Source: JAJAZB01 sp965249815
GTDB taxonomy: Bacteria; Bacteroidota; Bacteroidia; Cytophagales; Spirosomataceae
Assembly (NCBI GenBank): GCA_965249815.1
Contig: CBDFMV010000003.1
Coordinates: 1,302,001 to 1,366,000 of the forward strand
Length of the DNA: 64,000 bases
Direction of reading: 5' to 3'
How positions within the stretch are numbered: the stretch's first letter is position 1; each line of letters begins with the position of its first letter. Made by a program: the position numbers and the translations under genes. Positions 51,235 through 58,964 of this stretch are shown piece by piece. The notes under the pieces were generated by a model. It worked only from the letters and a program-made list of their open reading frames with translations, was not told the origin of the DNA and searched no databases.

Positions 51235-51960
51235 ATGACCTGCCTGCTTTTCGCCCTCCTCGTTCTCCTGTCGCCGCAAAATCCGGCGCAACCACCCAAC
51301 ACGCTCAGCAAAGCCGAACGGCGGGCGGGCTGGCGCTTGCTGTTCGACGGCAAAACCATCACCGGCTGGCGGGGGGCGTACGCCACGGGTTTTCCCAAAC
51401 ACGGCTGGGTGGTCGAAGACGGCGAACTGCGCGGGCAACTCGGCAGCGGAGCCGAATCGGGCGACGCGGGCGACATCGTGACGGTGGAAAAATACCGCAA
51501 TTTCGAGCTGGTTTTCGACTGGAAACTCGGCCCCGGCGGCAACAGCGGCGTGAAGTACTTCATCGAAGAACGCCAGCCCAAACCCGAACGCGGCTCGCAG
51601 GCGGGCTACGAATACCAACTCATCGACGACGCCGATTACATTTACAACGGCCAGCACCTGCCTGCTGACCTGAAAACCGCCGCCATTTACGACGTGCTGC
51701 CCGCCCAAAAACCCGACCTGCGCCCCGGCGGATGGCACCGCTCGACGATCGTCGTCCGGGGCAACCGCATCGAACACTGGCTCGACGGCAACCGGGTGCT
51801 CGAAGCCGACCGGACTTCTGATGCCTTCCGGGCGGGCGTGGCCGACAGCAAGTTCAAGGACTACGCCGGGTTTGCGACCATTCCCGAAGGGCGCATCCTG
51901 CTTCAGGACCACGGCCACAGCGTGGCGTTTCGCAACCTGAAAATCCGCACCTTCCCATGA
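51235..51960 (+). CDS. Exported DUF1080 protein (3-keto-disaccharide hydrolase family)
   Basis: A 241-residue protein with a signal peptide (TCLLFALLVLLSPQNPAQ) and a concanavalin-like jelly roll. GWRLLFDGKTITGWRG opens the domain, followed by FELVFDWKLGPGGNSGVKYF, YEYQLIDDADYIYNGQHL, KPGGEW-like DLRPGGWHRSTIVVRGNRIEHW and LQDHGHSVAFRNLKIR. Members of DUF1080 cleave 3-keto-glycosides or are assumed to. The stop overlaps the start of the next gene (ATGA at 51957), tying it to a MocA-type dehydrogenase. That is the expected partner of a redox-based glycoside cleavage. Confidence 0.85.
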   Translation: MTCLLFALLVLLSPQNPAQPPNTLSKAERRAGWRLLFDGKTITGWRGAYATGFPKHGWVVEDGELRGQLGSGAESGDAGDIVTVEKYRNFELVFDWKLGPGGNSGVKYFIEERQPKPERGSQAGYEYQLIDDADYIYNGQHLPADLKTAAIYDVLPAQKPDLRPGGWHRSTIVVRGNRIEHWLDGNRVLEADRTSDAFRAGVADSKFKDYAGFATIPEGRILLQDHGHSVAFRNLKIRTFP

Positions 51961-53318
51961 ACCGCAGGCATTTTCTCCAGAAAACCGCCTTTGCCGCCGG
52001 TGGGCTGACCATTCCGACGCTTGTTCCGGCGAGCGTTTTCGGCAAAAACGCGCCCTCCAACCGCATCACCGTCGGGATGATTGGCACCGGCCGGCAGGGC
52101 TATGGCCAAAACTTGCAGGGTGCCGACCTGAAAAGCCTCGGCGTGCGGATTCCGGGACTGCTCGATTTGCCCGACGTGCAAATCGTTGCTGTTTGCGACA
52201 CGGATAGCTGGCGGATGGGCCAGGCCCGGACGGCCATCGAAAGCCACTACGCCAAAACCACGCCCGGCGGCACGTACAAAGGCTGCGCGACGCACCGCGA
52301 TTTTCGGGAAATCCTGGCCCGCAAAGACGTGGACGCCGTGATGATTTCAACGCCCGATTACTGGCACGTGCCGATGAGCATCCTGGCCGCGAAAGCCAAA
52401 AAACACGTCAGTTGCGAAAAACCGCTGAGCCTGAGCGTGCAGCAGGGTCGGGCGCTGGTCGAGGCACTGAAAAAGTACGGCGTCGTCAACCGGACCGACA
52501 GCGAATTTCGCTCCGTCCGTCCCCAGAACCAGGCGGTCGAGCTGGTCCGGAATGGCCGGATTGGCAAGCTGGAACGGATTGAAATCACGTTTCCGTCCGA
52601 CCCGCCGCCCGTGCCGGTGCAGGCCGATATGCCCGTGCCGAAGGAACTCGACTACGACCGCTGGCTTGGCCCCGCGCCCTACGTGCCCTACACCACAATG
52701 CGGGTGCACACGCCCTTCGACCTAACGAAACGCCCCAACTGGATGCGCATCGACACCTACGCCCAGGGCATGATTGCCAACTGGGGCGCGCATTATTTCG
52801 ACGTAGCGCAGTGGGCCAACAACACCGAATACGCGGGGCCGGTGGCAGTCGAGGGCCGGGGCGAGTTTCCCAAAAGCCTCTGGAATTCGATGATCAACTT
52901 CCGCGTGACCTACCGCTACGCCAACGGGGTCGAAATGACCTGCGAGCAAACGCCCACCAGCAAACCAGCCATCAAATACACCGGCTCGGCGGGATGGATT
53001 TTGGTCGAAGGGTACCCCGGCGTGGTGAGCAGCAGCAACCTGGCCCTGCTGACTTCCGTTCCCGGCGAAGGCGAACTGAACCTGGCGCAAACCCGCTGGG
53101 ACAAGCCCGATTTTATTCAGGCCATCAAAACCGGTCGTCCGACACTCGAACCCATCGAAGTAGGCCACCGCACCATTTCCATTTCACAAATCGGGCTGAT
53201 TGCCTGTCAGTTGGAAGAGAAGCTGACGTGGAATCCGGCCAGAGAACTTTTTGAAGGCAACAACGCCGCCAACGCCCTGCTGGCCGCGCCGCTGCCGCGC
53301 CGCGAGTGGGCGGTGTAG
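51957..53318 (+). CDS. Exported Gfo/Idh/MocA-family oxidoreductase
   Basis: A 453-residue protein opening MNRRHFLQKTAFAAGGLTIP, a Tat-like or lipoprotein-type leader without the strict twin-Arg-Phe-Leu-Lys consensus. The NAD(P) motif is ITVGMIGTGRQGYGQ. The substrate-domain signature is VSCEKPLSLSV (EKP). ANWGAHYFDVAQWANNTEY carries the His/Asp pair of secreted members. Exported MocA proteins probably keep a tightly bound cofactor and act on glycosides in the periplasm. Together with DUF1080 upstream and the TIM barrel downstream it suggests 3-keto-glycoside formation. Confidence 0.87.
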   Translation: MNRRHFLQKTAFAAGGLTIPTLVPASVFGKNAPSNRITVGMIGTGRQGYGQNLQGADLKSLGVRIPGLLDLPDVQIVAVCDTDSWRMGQARTAIESHYAKTTPGGTYKGCATHRDFREILARKDVDAVMISTPDYWHVPMSILAAKAKKHVSCEKPLSLSVQQGRALVEALKKYGVVNRTDSEFRSVRPQNQAVELVRNGRIGKLERIEITFPSDPPPVPVQADMPVPKELDYDRWLGPAPYVPYTTMRVHTPFDLTKRPNWMRIDTYAQGMIANWGAHYFDVAQWANNTEYAGPVAVEGRGEFPKSLWNSMINFRVTYRYANGVEMTCEQTPTSKPAIKYTGSAGWILVEGYPGVVSSSNLALLTSVPGEGELNLAQTRWDKPDFIQAIKTGRPTLEPIEVGHRTISISQIGLIACQLEEKLTWNPARELFEGNNAANALLAAPLPRREWAV

Positions 53319-53337
53319 CAGTTCCAACCCATTTTCA

Positions 53338-54264
53338 ATGTTTTCGCCCATGCCCTTCCGTTCCAATTTTCGCTGGCTCACCGGCCTTCTTCTGCTTCAA
53401 ACCCTGGCGGTGCTGGGGCAGGAAAAAATGTCGCCCTTCTTCGTATTCAACAACGGCATCAGCGACACGGCCACTTACAAAACACCCGGGGCGCAGGCCG
53501 CGCTGGCGGCCAGGATGGGTTTCGATGGGGTGGAGAAAAACCGCCTCGACGACTTCCCGGAGTTTTACCGGGCGGTGCAGAAAAACGGGCTGAAGCTCAA
53601 CGCCCTGTACGTGGAGGTGAACCTCGACAACGAAAAAACGCCTTACGACCCACGCCTGGAAGAGGTGTTTCGCACGCTGAAAGGCACCGATGCCATGCCG
53701 TGGCTGTTCATTACCAGCGCAAAATACACGCCGTCGTCGGCGGAAAACGACGAGCGCGCCGTGGCGATTCTCCGCGAAATTGCCGATTTAGCCCAGCGCT
53801 ACGACCTGCGGGTGATGGTGTACCCGCACGTGTGGTTTTGGCTGCAAAGCGTGGACGATGCGTTGCGGGTGGTAAAAAAAGTAGCCCGGCCCAACCTGGG
53901 GCTGACGTTCAACCTCTGCCACTACTTCGCCACGCAATTTTACGCCGGGCAGAATCCGGAGCGGAACTTCGCCGCGCTGGCCGCCAAAGCCGCGCCGCAC
54001 GTGTTCGCCCTGAGCGTGAACGGCCTCACTTTTCCGCCCGCCTCGCACGAGCGGGGCCGAATCTGGGACGACTTCATCCAGCCGCTCGGTTCGGGCAATT
54101 ACGACACCTACGCCTTCCTGAAAACCTTCTGGGACGCGGGCTTCCGCGGGCCGGTGGGCCTGCAATGCTACAACGTGAAGGGCGACAAACAAACGCACCT
54201 GCGCCAGTCGGTGAAAACCTGGCAGGGCTACCTGAAACGCTACGCCCAGGAAAAACAACGCTGA
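53338..54264 (+). CDS. Exported sugar isomerase/epimerase-like TIM barrel
   Basis: A 308-residue protein with a signal peptide (WLTGLLLLQTLAVLGQ). The barrel has ARMGFDGVEKNRLDDFPEFY, YDLRVMVYPHVWFWLQSVDD, LGLTFNLCHYFATQFYAG and GPVGLQCYNVKGDK. Metal-ligand-like residues (Glu, His, Asp/Asn, His) fall on the expected strands. Exported members accompany MocA/DUF1080 proteins and may catalyse elimination, hydration or epimerisation of keto-sugars. A start at 53350 is equally possible. It follows the MocA-type gene by about 20 bp. Confidence 0.76.
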   Translation: MFSPMPFRSNFRWLTGLLLLQTLAVLGQEKMSPFFVFNNGISDTATYKTPGAQAALAARMGFDGVEKNRLDDFPEFYRAVQKNGLKLNALYVEVNLDNEKTPYDPRLEEVFRTLKGTDAMPWLFITSAKYTPSSAENDERAVAILREIADLAQRYDLRVMVYPHVWFWLQSVDDALRVVKKVARPNLGLTFNLCHYFATQFYAGQNPERNFAALAAKAAPHVFALSVNGLTFPPASHERGRIWDDFIQPLGSGNYDTYAFLKTFWDAGFRGPVGLQCYNVKGDKQTHLRQSVKTWQGYLKRYAQEKQR

Positions 54265-54283
54265 TTTCGACCCCATTTTTGCC

Positions 54284-55096
54284 ATGCTGACCCCCGAACA
54301 ACTCCAGCACTACCACGCGCAAGGCTACGTGGTGGCCCGGTCGCTTTTTTCCGCCGAGGAAGCCGGATTGCTTCTCCAGACGTCGCTGAACGATTCGGTG
54401 ATTTCCGAGAAATCCTACGAATTGCTCGACGCGAGCGGCTTCAAAACCCGCCTGGCGCTCTGGTACACGCCCGGCGACGACGTGTACGGCACGATGTCGC
54501 GCACCCGCCGGATGGTGAGCGCCGTGGAACAACTGCTCGGCGGACGGGTGGCGCACTACCACTCCAAAGTCATGCAGAAAGCCCCCCGCACGGGCGGGGC
54601 CTGGGAGTGGCACCAGGATTACGGCTACTGGTATAAAAACGGGTTCCTGTTTCCCGACATGCTCAGCGTGATGATTGCCCTGACGCCCTCGACGGTGGAA
54701 AACGGCTGCCTGCAGGTGCTGCCCGGTTCGCACAAAATGGGGCGGGTCGAACACCTCAACACGGGCGAACAGGTCGGGGCCGACCTCGCCAAAGTGGAAG
54801 CCTACGCCAAACTTCACGAGGTGGTGTACTGCGAATTGCAACCCGGCGACGCGTTGTTTTTCCACTGCAACCTGCTGCACAGTTCGGGGCAAAATACCTC
54901 GGAAAACCCGCGCTGGTCGATTATTTCGGCCTACAACCGCACCGATAACCGCGCCTACCTGCCCGTGCAGGAGTCGAGTTTTACACCACTGGAGGTCGTC
55001 GGCGATGAACAATTGCTGCGCGTGGGGGCGCGGGGCATCGCCGATTCGGCAGATTTTCTGGATAAAAGCCAGCGCCGGTACCAGGAGACGGACTGA
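54284..55096 (+). CDS. Phytanoyl-CoA dioxygenase (PhyH)-family Fe(II)/2-oxoglutarate oxygenase
   Basis: A 270-residue cytoplasmic protein. The Fe ligands are His and Asp in WEWHQDYGYWYKNG (about 108-111) and a distal His in DALFFHCNLLHSSGQN. An Arg for 2-oxoglutarate follows in SENPRWSIISAYN. It is a PhyH-fold oxygenase that hydroxylates or oxidises an aliphatic or sugar-derived substrate using O2. It lies 19 bp after the isomerase-like gene and ends the AraC-controlled plus-strand set. The substrate is unknown. It is convergent with the cbb3 operon's last gene. Confidence 0.84.
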   Translation: MLTPEQLQHYHAQGYVVARSLFSAEEAGLLLQTSLNDSVISEKSYELLDASGFKTRLALWYTPGDDVYGTMSRTRRMVSAVEQLLGGRVAHYHSKVMQKAPRTGGAWEWHQDYGYWYKNGFLFPDMLSVMIALTPSTVENGCLQVLPGSHKMGRVEHLNTGEQVGADLAKVEAYAKLHEVVYCELQPGDALFFHCNLLHSSGQNTSENPRWSIISAYNRTDNRAYLPVQESSFTPLEVVGDEQLLRVGARGIADSADFLDKSQRRYQETD

Positions 55097-55130
55097 GCGC
55101 AGGCCAGGTTACGAGGAACGGCGGCACCCG

Positions 55131-55817
55131 TCACCGGCCAGGGTGCCCGATACACCGGGGAATTGCGTGGGGTGATGCCGTGAGCGGGTCGTGGATTAGG
55201 TACCCACGGCCAATCAGCAGAAGCGCCACGACCCCGCCGAAATAGGGCATCAGCCGCCGGATGAAAGGACGTTTGCTCAGGGAAAACAGGGATTTTGCCA
55301 GCGAAACCAGCCAGAGCGCGGGGGCCGTACCCAGGCCAAACAACGCCATGTAAGCGCCGCCGTTCAGGGGGGTCGCCGTGGCGGCGGCCCCCGCCAGCGC
55401 CGCGTACACCATGCCGCAGGGCAGCAGCCCGTTGACCACGCCCAGGGTGGTGATGCCCGCCAGCGTCCGCCGGTGGGTCAGGTGGGAGAGCGCCCGCCGG
55501 ACGCGGTGGTAGAGTGCCTGCCAGGGGCGAAACGGCAGGCGGTGGAGCGGCAACTGTGCTGCCAAGAGTAGCGTTCCGGCCCCGATGGAGACGGCCTGCG
55601 GCACGAAACGGAGCGAAAGCCGCCACCCCAGCCAGCCCGACACGGTCCCCAGCGCCGCGTACACGCCGATGCGTCCGAGGGTGTAGCCCGCCCGCGCCCC
55701 CGCCGCTTTGGCCGGGGACATCTGCCCGGTGGGCAGGGCCAGCATCAGCGGCCCGCACATGCCGAGGCAATGCAGGCTTCCGACAAGGCCGGTGGTGAAG
55801 GCGAGGAGGTAAAGCAT
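55131..55817 (-). CDS. SafE/TauE-like sulfite exporter (DsbD/UreH-type) protein, last gene of the cbb3 operon
   Basis: A 228-residue protein with six hydrophobic segments. It has the paired motifs GLVGSLHCLGMCGPLMLAL and GVVNGLLPCGMVYAALAG, each with Cys residues on the membrane helix. This UreH/DsbD-like family is regularly found at the end of cbb3 oxidase operons in Bacteroidota and may move copper or reducing equivalents for oxidase assembly. Gap to fixH is 20 bp. The name is by family; the precise substrate is not known. Confidence 0.84.
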   Translation of the reverse strand: MLYLLAFTTGLVGSLHCLGMCGPLMLALPTGQMSPAKAAGARAGYTLGRIGVYAALGTVSGWLGWRLSLRFVPQAVSIGAGTLLLAAQLPLHRLPFRPWQALYHRVRRALSHLTHRRTLAGITTLGVVNGLLPCGMVYAALAGAAATATPLNGGAYMALFGLGTAPALWLVSLAKSLFSLSKRPFIRRLMPYFGGVVALLLIGRGYLIHDPLTASPHAIPRCIGHPGR

Positions 55818-55837
55818 GAAAGCCGAATCGCGACCGT

Positions 55838-56293
55838 TTATTCTTCAATTATCATTTCTTCCTGTAAAAAATACTCTTCGCGCCCGTCGCTCCAGGTGGC
55901 TTCAATGCGCCAGCGGCCCGGCGTGAGCCGGTCAGTGGGAATCCGGACGACCGAATTGGCGGCTTTGGGCATGACGACCCGGAAATCCTGCCGCTGGTCG
56001 GAGGGGCGATACAGCAGCACTTCGCCCCGGCTGACGGCCGTGGGCAGGGCGATGGTGAGGCGTTGGGCGTCGGGCGAGTAGTTCATGAGGTTGATGGCTT
56101 TAAAACGGTTGGCGTTGCGGACGCGGTTCACCTGCCGCTGGTAATCGAGGCCGCTTTCGTAGTACCCAACCCGCACCAAATCCACGCGCTGACCCACCAT
56201 GCGGTACACGAGCGTACCGACAAACCCGGCGAACAGCACGAAGCTCAGCACGATGGCCTGGCCCCAATTCAGATGCAGCGATTTCAGCGCCAT
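55838..56293 (-). CDS. fixH: FixH-family cbb3 oxidase assembly protein
   Basis: A 151-residue protein with a single N-terminal helix (NWGQAIVLSFVLFAGFVGTLVY) and an exported beta domain: VRVGYYESGLDYQRQ, RLTIALPTAVSRGEVLLYRP, PGRWRIEATWSDGREEYF. The YYESGLDYQ run is the FixH hallmark. FixH helps cbb3 oxidase maturation, probably with the copper-handling proteins. Start ATG 56293, directly after the spacer with ccoG. Confidence 0.86.
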   Translation of the reverse strand: MALKSLHLNWGQAIVLSFVLFAGFVGTLVYRMVGQRVDLVRVGYYESGLDYQRQVNRVRNANRFKAINLMNYSPDAQRLTIALPTAVSRGEVLLYRPSDQRQDFRVVMPKAANSVVRIPTDRLTPGRWRIEATWSDGREEYFLQEEMIIEE

Positions 56294-56381
56294 TTTTAGA
56301 AAAATTAAAGGGGAACTGCCCCACAAAATTTCCGCTTTTCCCCGCCCTTTCCGATGACGAAAATCACCCAACGGCATGACT

Positions 56382-57842
56382 TCAGCGCACGGGGCCAAGG
56401 AACGTCGTCCCGACGTGGTCGAGCACCCGATCGTCAGCTCCCAGCACGTCGAGTTGCAGGCGAAGGCTGTTTTCGGAAAGCGATTTTCCCGGAATTTTTA
56501 CGAAAAACGTACCCCTGGTTACCTCGGCGGGGGCGAGCGTCGGCGGCGTGCCGACCCACTCCAGCCGGGCGTCGGGGCGGTTGGCCACGCGCAGGCGCAT
56601 GGGCAAAGCGGCGCTGGTTTTGTTGACGATTTCCACCGAATACAGGTTGCTGATGGTGCCGTCGGGGAGTTGCTGGTAGGTCAGGCCGGGCGTGCGTAGC
56701 AGCGTGGTTTCGAGCGGCGAGCGGGTCAGCAGCAGGTACGCCAGCACACCCAGCAGGGCCACCAGCACGCCCGCATACGCCCGCATCCGCCCCGTGAACC
56801 GAAGGGGTTTACCCTGCTCGATACCCTCAACCGAGGCGTAACGAATCAATCCCTTCGGGCGGTCGATTTTCACCATCACCTCGTCGCAGGCGTCCATGCA
56901 GGCCGTGCAGCCGATGCACTCCAACTGCGATCCGTTGCGGATGTCGATGCCCGTTGGGCAGACCTGCACGCAGAGGGTGCAGTCCACGCAATCACCGGAG
57001 GCACCCCCAACCCCCTCAAGGGGGCTTCTCATTGCTAAACCATGTAAGCCGGAAAAGCCCCCTTGAGGGGGTTGGGGGTGCTTCTTGAGCTTTCCCCTCG
57101 GCTCGCCACGGCCGGAATCGTAGGCGACCTGCACCGTTTTTTTGTCGTACAAAACGCCCTGCAAACGGCCGTAGGGGCAAATTACCGTGCAAACGATTTC
57201 GCGGACGTAGGCGAACACGGCGTAAAAAACGCCCGTAAACACCAGAATCGCCGCCAGTCCGCCGAGGTGGGCGCGCGGGTTGTCGGTCACGATGGCGAGC
57301 AACGCGTCTTTCCCGATGAAATACGCCAGAAACGTGTTGGCGATGGCAAACGAAACGAGGAAAAAGAGCGTGTGTTTAGCGGTTTTTTTCGCCACTTTCT
57401 CCGCTGTCCAGGGTGCGTCGTCGAGACGGCGGCGGGCGTTGTGGTCGCCTTCGACGAGGGCTTCGATTTTTCGGAAAACGAATTCCAGGAACACCGTCTG
57501 CGGGCAGGCCCAGCCGCACCACACCCGCCCGAACAGTGCCGTGAACAGCATGATGAACACGATGAAGGCCAGCAAGCCAATCGCGACGAGGTGAAAATCC
57601 TGCGGGAAAAACACGACGCCGAAAAAGATGAACTTCCGGTTAAGCAGGTCGAAAAGGAACACCGGGTGGCCGTCCACCTGAAGCCAGGGCAGCCCGAACA
57701 GCAGCGCCAGCAGCCCCCAGGCCAGCACCGCGCGGGCGCGGGTGAAGCGCCCCGCCGTGGCCTTCGGGTACAGCCAAATGCGCTTCCCGGCCTCGGTGAC
57801 GGTCGTGAGGTGGTCGCGGGAGTTTTCGGTGCGGGGTTTCAT
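56382..57842 (-). CDS. ccoG: Cytochrome c oxidase accessory protein CcoG (FixG/RdxA) with internal repeat-encoded segment
   Basis: A 486-residue membrane protein with about five helices and an Ig-like C-terminal domain. Iron-sulphur ligands are in FGRVWCGWACPQTVF, EIVCTVICPYGRLQG and the ferredoxin part DCVDCTLCVQVCPTGIDIRN and CIGCTACMDACD. CcoG reduces or delivers copper for cbb3 oxidase assembly. Between the helical part and the ferredoxin domain, residues about 254-280 (HPQPPQGGFSGLHGLAMR then SPLEGVGGA) are encoded by an 81-bp inverted repeat (57001-57081). Family members normally have a short linker there. The frame is preserved, so the protein may still work. Confidence 0.93.
   Translation of the reverse strand: MKPRTENSRDHLTTVTEAGKRIWLYPKATAGRFTRARAVLAWGLLALLFGLPWLQVDGHPVFLFDLLNRKFIFFGVVFFPQDFHLVAIGLLAFIVFIMLFTALFGRVWCGWACPQTVFLEFVFRKIEALVEGDHNARRRLDDAPWTAEKVAKKTAKHTLFFLVSFAIANTFLAYFIGKDALLAIVTDNPRAHLGGLAAILVFTGVFYAVFAYVREIVCTVICPYGRLQGVLYDKKTVQVAYDSGRGEPRGKLKKHPQPPQGGFSGLHGLAMRSPLEGVGGASGDCVDCTLCVQVCPTGIDIRNGSQLECIGCTACMDACDEVMVKIDRPKGLIRYASVEGIEQGKPLRFTGRMRAYAGVLVALLGVLAYLLLTRSPLETTLLRTPGLTYQQLPDGTISNLYSVEIVNKTSAALPMRLRVANRPDARLEWVGTPPTLAPAEVTRGTFFVKIPGKSLSENSLRLQLDVLGADDRVLDHVGTTFLGPVR
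57001..57081. repeat. 81-bp inverted repeat inserted in frame in ccoG
   Basis: Perfect 27-bp arms (57001-57027 and 57055-57081) around a 27-nt loop; the core is ccaaccccctcaagggggc. The element is exactly 27 codons long and leaves the ccoG frame open. Palindromes with this core are, to my knowledge, common intergenic elements in Bacteroidota, so this looks like a mobile repeat caught in a coding sequence. Confidence 0.9.
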
Positions 57843-57852
57843 AAGGTAATTT

Positions 57853-57926
57853 TGAATGAGAGAAGGAGCGAATGAATGAATAAGGTGCTGCCTTTCTATT
57901 CATTCATTCGCTCCTTCTCTCATTCA
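57853..57926. repeat. Stem-loop repeat, GAATGA family copy 2
   Basis: Perfect 30-bp arms (57853-57882 and 57897-57926) around a 14-nt loop. A 30-bp stretch matches copy 1 (12911-12940) at about 27 positions. It lies between ccoP (3' end 57928) and ccoG (start 57842), with the right arm ending 1 bp before the ccoP stop. Possible role: differential expression inside the operon. Confidence 0.87.
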
Positions 57927-57927
57927 T

Positions 57928-58716
57928 TCATTGAAGAGCGGCTACCTTCTCGCCCTGGGGTTCTTTGGGATTGGGAGGGTGGGTGCCGTGGAGTTTGAAG
58001 ATGAAACTGATCAACTGCTGGATTTGCAGCGGGTTGAGCGTTTTTTTCCAGGAAATCATGCCTTTTTCGGGCACGCCCTCGGTGATGGTGTGAAACACGG
58101 CCTTCGCCGTGCCGCCGTGCAGCCAGTAATCGTCGGTGAGGTTGGGACCGACGGTACCCTGGCCCTGCGGGCCGTGGCAGGCGGCGCAGTTCTGGGCGAA
58201 AAGGGCTTCCCCGGCCTTGAGCGTGGGCGCGTCGGTGAGCGCCGCCACGGTGTTTTCGTTCACCGACTTGGCGAATTTCTTTACGTAGGCTTCGCGGGTT
58301 TTCTCGGCCACGGCCACTTCCTGCGTGTATTCGGTCAGCATTACCTTGCCGTCGCCCAGCACGTGGTAGTAGCCCATGTACCCAACGGCAATGACGATGG
58401 TGCCGTAAAACAAGCCCATGAACCAGGCCGGCGTGGGGTTGTCGAGTTCGCGGATGCCGTCGTAGGCGTGTTCGAGTACCAGTTTTTCTTCCTGCTCCAG
58501 CGGGTGCAGGCCCAGGAGTCGCTGCCAAACCGTGCGCGGCGGGGTTTCCACGACGGCTTTTTTGCCCACGGGCGTGGTGAGTTGGCGGAGCAGCAGGGCC
58601 AGGTAGGCGGTCACACCTAGCAACACGATGCCGGCCAGCACCACCAGGCCCAGCACCAGGGCCATAAACAGGTCTTCGCCGGTGCGAATTTCGAGTCCGG
58701 TTAACAGAAGGTTCAT
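57928..58716 (-). CDS. ccoP: cbb3-type cytochrome c oxidase subunit CcoP (monoheme)
   Basis: A 262-residue subunit. N-terminal helices are around LFMALVLGLVVLAGIVLLGV and a further one is in PAWFMGLFYGTIVIAVGYMG. The heme-c domain has NCAACHGPQGQGTVGPNL, with Met in KGMISWKKTLNP as the second ligand. Only one CxxCH is present; proteobacterial CcoP has two, while the monoheme form is usual in Bacteroidota. It feeds electrons to the CcoO part. Overlaps ccoQ by 4 bp. Confidence 0.93.
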   Translation of the reverse strand: MNLLLTGLEIRTGEDLFMALVLGLVVLAGIVLLGVTAYLALLLRQLTTPVGKKAVVETPPRTVWQRLLGLHPLEQEEKLVLEHAYDGIRELDNPTPAWFMGLFYGTIVIAVGYMGYYHVLGDGKVMLTEYTQEVAVAEKTREAYVKKFAKSVNENTVAALTDAPTLKAGEALFAQNCAACHGPQGQGTVGPNLTDDYWLHGGTAKAVFHTITEGVPEKGMISWKKTLNPLQIQQLISFIFKLHGTHPPNPKEPQGEKVAALQ

Positions 58717-58901
58717 GGTTGGGAAAGGGAGGAAGGCGTGGCGGCGTCGTCGAGCGGAAGCCGGCTCATGGCGTCGAGGTGCCGCCGGTTGACCACCAGC
58801 AGGTACGCCCCGACGAGCAGGAAGAACAACAAAAACGTCAGCAGCGAGCCAATCAGGTAGCCATCGGCCCCGGCTACTTCGTGGATGAATTGTCTGAACA
58901 T
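58713..58901 (-). CDS. ccoQ: CcoQ-like small membrane subunit
   Basis: A 62-residue protein with one helix (YLIGSLLTFLLFFLLVGAYL), followed by VVNRRHLDAMSRLPL. Size, single helix and position between ccoNO and ccoP identify it as CcoQ-like, a stability subunit of cbb3 oxidase. Sequence conservation in this family is low. Stop overlaps the ccoP start (ATGA). Confidence 0.78.
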   Translation of the reverse strand: MFRQFIHEVAGADGYLIGSLLTFLLFFLLVGAYLLVVNRRHLDAMSRLPLDDAATPSSLSQP

Positions 58902-58913
58902 ATTTTTTTAAGT

Positions 58914-58955
58914 AGTCAGGATTCAGAATGAATGGATTTCTCCTGAATCCTGACT
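58914..58955. terminator. 13-bp hairpin between ccoNO and ccoQ
   Basis: Arms 58914-58926 and 58943-58955 (agtcaggattcag/ctgaatcctgact) around a 16-nt loop in the 63-bp gap. It may attenuate transcription or stabilise the upstream message. Confidence 0.6.
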
Positions 58956-58964
58956 CCTGAATTC

